Source of the DNA: Oscillospiraceae bacterium
GTDB lineage: Bacteria; Bacillota; Clostridia; Oscillospirales; Ruminococcaceae
Length of the DNA: 5,138 nt
Assembly: GCA_031281115.1 (NCBI GenBank)
Contig: JAITFV010000094.1
Coordinates: 1 to 5,138, forward strand
Direction of reading: 5' to 3'
Made by a program: the position numbers and the translations under genes. The first letter of the stretch is position 1, and the number at the start of each line of letters is the position of its first letter. Under the pieces are notes generated by a model that searched no databases, had not been told where the DNA came from, and saw only the letters and a program-made list of their open reading frames with translations. Shown here in pieces: positions 4,126 to 5,138 of this stretch.

Positions 4126-4953
4126 ATGAATACACAAATTAAAGCTTGTTTCAAAAAAGAAATAATGGCTTTCACGAGGACAAAGAGGTTTTTTATTCTG
4201 CTTTGTGTTTTTGTGGGGCTTGCGATTTTTGACCCTTTGATGATTCGGGGGACGAGCGCGATTATGGAAGCGGTGAGCGATATCGACACACTGGGGGAAC
4301 TTCTCGGCGAGATGACTTCCTACGCTTCAAACGGCGTTGCATCGCTCGTGAGCGACCTTGCGCTCGCGGGAATGATTGTTTTTATACTGCTTATCGGCAG
4401 CTTTGCGGGCGGCGAGCAAAAGAAGCGTTCTATAATAATTCCGCGCACTTCCGGGCTTCAAAACAAAGCCTATCTGCTCCCGAAGTTTATCGTTTATCCT
4501 GTGGCGGCATTTGTTTTATGTATGCTTGCGGTGCTTTCGGCAGCGGTGCTTTCAGCGGAGATTTTCGCCGAAAACGATTTGATAATATCGCAGATTTTTG
4601 CTGCGGGAGCCATACTCGGCGTACATTTTATGATGTATATTTGTTTTCATCTGTGCATAGGAACGGCAACAGGAAAAGCAGGCATGAGTGCGGCGATTTG
4701 CATAGGTGCGCTGATTTTGATTCCGGGGATTTTTGCACTGATGAGCATGGGAACAGACGGCAATTTGATTGCGTATAATCCTTTCGCGCTTAATATGATG
4801 GCGCTCGATGCCGTACACGATATGCCGGAGACGGGAGAGGTAACAGTAACTGTAATCATAGCTTTTGCTTTGATGTTTGTTTGTTATCTGCTTGCGCTCT
4901 TTGCGCAGAACGCGAAAAAAATCGACAATAAAGGGAATGAGATTTTAATATGA
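4126..4953 (+). CDS. ABC-2 type transporter permease
   Basis: A 275-residue membrane protein with about six predicted helices: near 21-40, 79-98, 120-147, 155-180, 185-208 and 239-261. A long loop (about 41-78) follows helix 1 and is probably extracytoplasmic. Between helices 2 and 3 is a basic cytoplasmic segment, GGEQKKRSIIIPRTSG (95-110), that fits the ABC-2 permease pattern where the protein contacts the ATPase. The N-terminus is basic and amphipathic, also typical. The gene follows its ATPase by 54 bp, with AAAGGA (4109-4114) 11 nt before the ATG. Together the two would form a full exporter as a dimer of each. The cargo cannot be named: drugs, lipids, peptides and ions are all handled by this class. 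Its stop overlaps the start of an oxidoreductase gene, implying one operon. Confidence 0.85.
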   Translation: MNTQIKACFKKEIMAFTRTKRFFILLCVFVGLAIFDPLMIRGTSAIMEAVSDIDTLGELLGEMTSYASNGVASLVSDLALAGMIVFILLIGSFAGGEQKKRSIIIPRTSGLQNKAYLLPKFIVYPVAAFVLCMLAVLSAAVLSAEIFAENDLIISQIFAAGAILGVHFMMYICFHLCIGTATGKAGMSAAICIGALILIPGIFALMSMGTDGNLIAYNPFALNMMALDAVHDMPETGEVTVTVIIAFALMFVCYLLALFAQNAKKIDNKGNEILI

Positions 4954-5138
4954 TGAAAGTTGGATTCATAGGCACGGGATGGATTGCGGAACGTATGGCG
5001 CAGACGCTGAACGCTATGGCGGAAGAAGGAATTTTCCTCACGGCGGCAGGTTCGCGCACTATTGAAAAAGCGGAAGAATTCGCGGCACGATTTAACATTA
5101 AAGAAGCATACGGCAGCTATGAAGAGCTTGTAAACAGC
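4953..5138 (+). CDS. Gfo/Idh/MocA-family NAD(P)-dependent oxidoreductase, N-terminal part (runs off the right edge)
   Basis: Sixty-two codons are open to the window edge. The N-terminus MKVGFIGTGWIAERMAQTL carries the Rossmann dinucleotide motif GxGxxA (GTGWIA, 7-12). It is followed by AAGSRTIEKAEEFAARF (32-47), where family members place the cofactor-ribose contact, and by AYGSYEELV (52-60). The catalytic EKP motif and the substrate domain lie beyond the window, so the substrate cannot be predicted; members act on sugars, inositols or dihydrodiols. The ATG shares its A with the TGA of the permease gene (TGATG), which suggests translational coupling. AAAGGGA (4930-4936) is 16 nt upstream, too far to be a strong independent Shine-Dalgarno. 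Confidence 0.88.
   Translation, partial: MKVGFIGTGWIAERMAQTLNAMAEEGIFLTAAGSRTIEKAEEFAARFNIKEAYGSYEELVNS

Overview
The window looks like a piece of a Firmicutes chromosome, most likely a clostridial anaerobe of the Oscillospiraceae/Ruminococcaceae type. The reasons are a MecA-type ClpC adaptor, strong purine-rich ribosome binding sites, consensus SigA-like promoters, genes of moderate GC and very AT-rich gaps. The lineage is inferred from protein character and not from a database search.

Layout from left to right. The first 118 bases hold the start of a leftward gene for an unidentified membrane protein. A 113-bp divergent gap separates it from rightward mecA (232-906). The mecA stop codon abuts that of leftward rpe (ribulose-phosphate 3-epimerase, 901-1557), so the two genes converge with a 6-bp overlap. 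rpe has its own promoter about 120-150 bp upstream of its start. An AT-rich stretch of about 770 bp follows. It contains a chain of palindromes (1728-1810), a doubtful small leftward ORF (1871-2035), a nested inverted repeat (2221-2256) and an excellent promoter (2257-2285).

That promoter drives rightward pth (peptidyl-tRNA hydrolase, 2328-2966). Behind pth lies a compact run of stem-loops (2955-3081), the first of which includes the pth stop codon. Next come an ABC exporter ATPase (3157-4071), a heptanucleotide tandem repeat (4066-4093), the partner ABC-2 type permease (4126-4953), and the beginning of a Gfo/Idh/MocA-family oxidoreductase (4953-5138). The oxidoreductase start codon overlaps the permease stop codon.

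The genes fall into separate units: housekeeping (rpe, pth), regulated proteolysis (mecA with ClpC, which is not in the window), and an ABC-permease-oxidoreductase operon of unknown substrate. I found no tRNA, rRNA, CRISPR array, insertion sequence or clear new enzymatic system. The most unusual content is non-coding: two palindrome chains on either side of pth, the heptad repeat, and near-duplicate translation initiation regions in front of the ABC pair.
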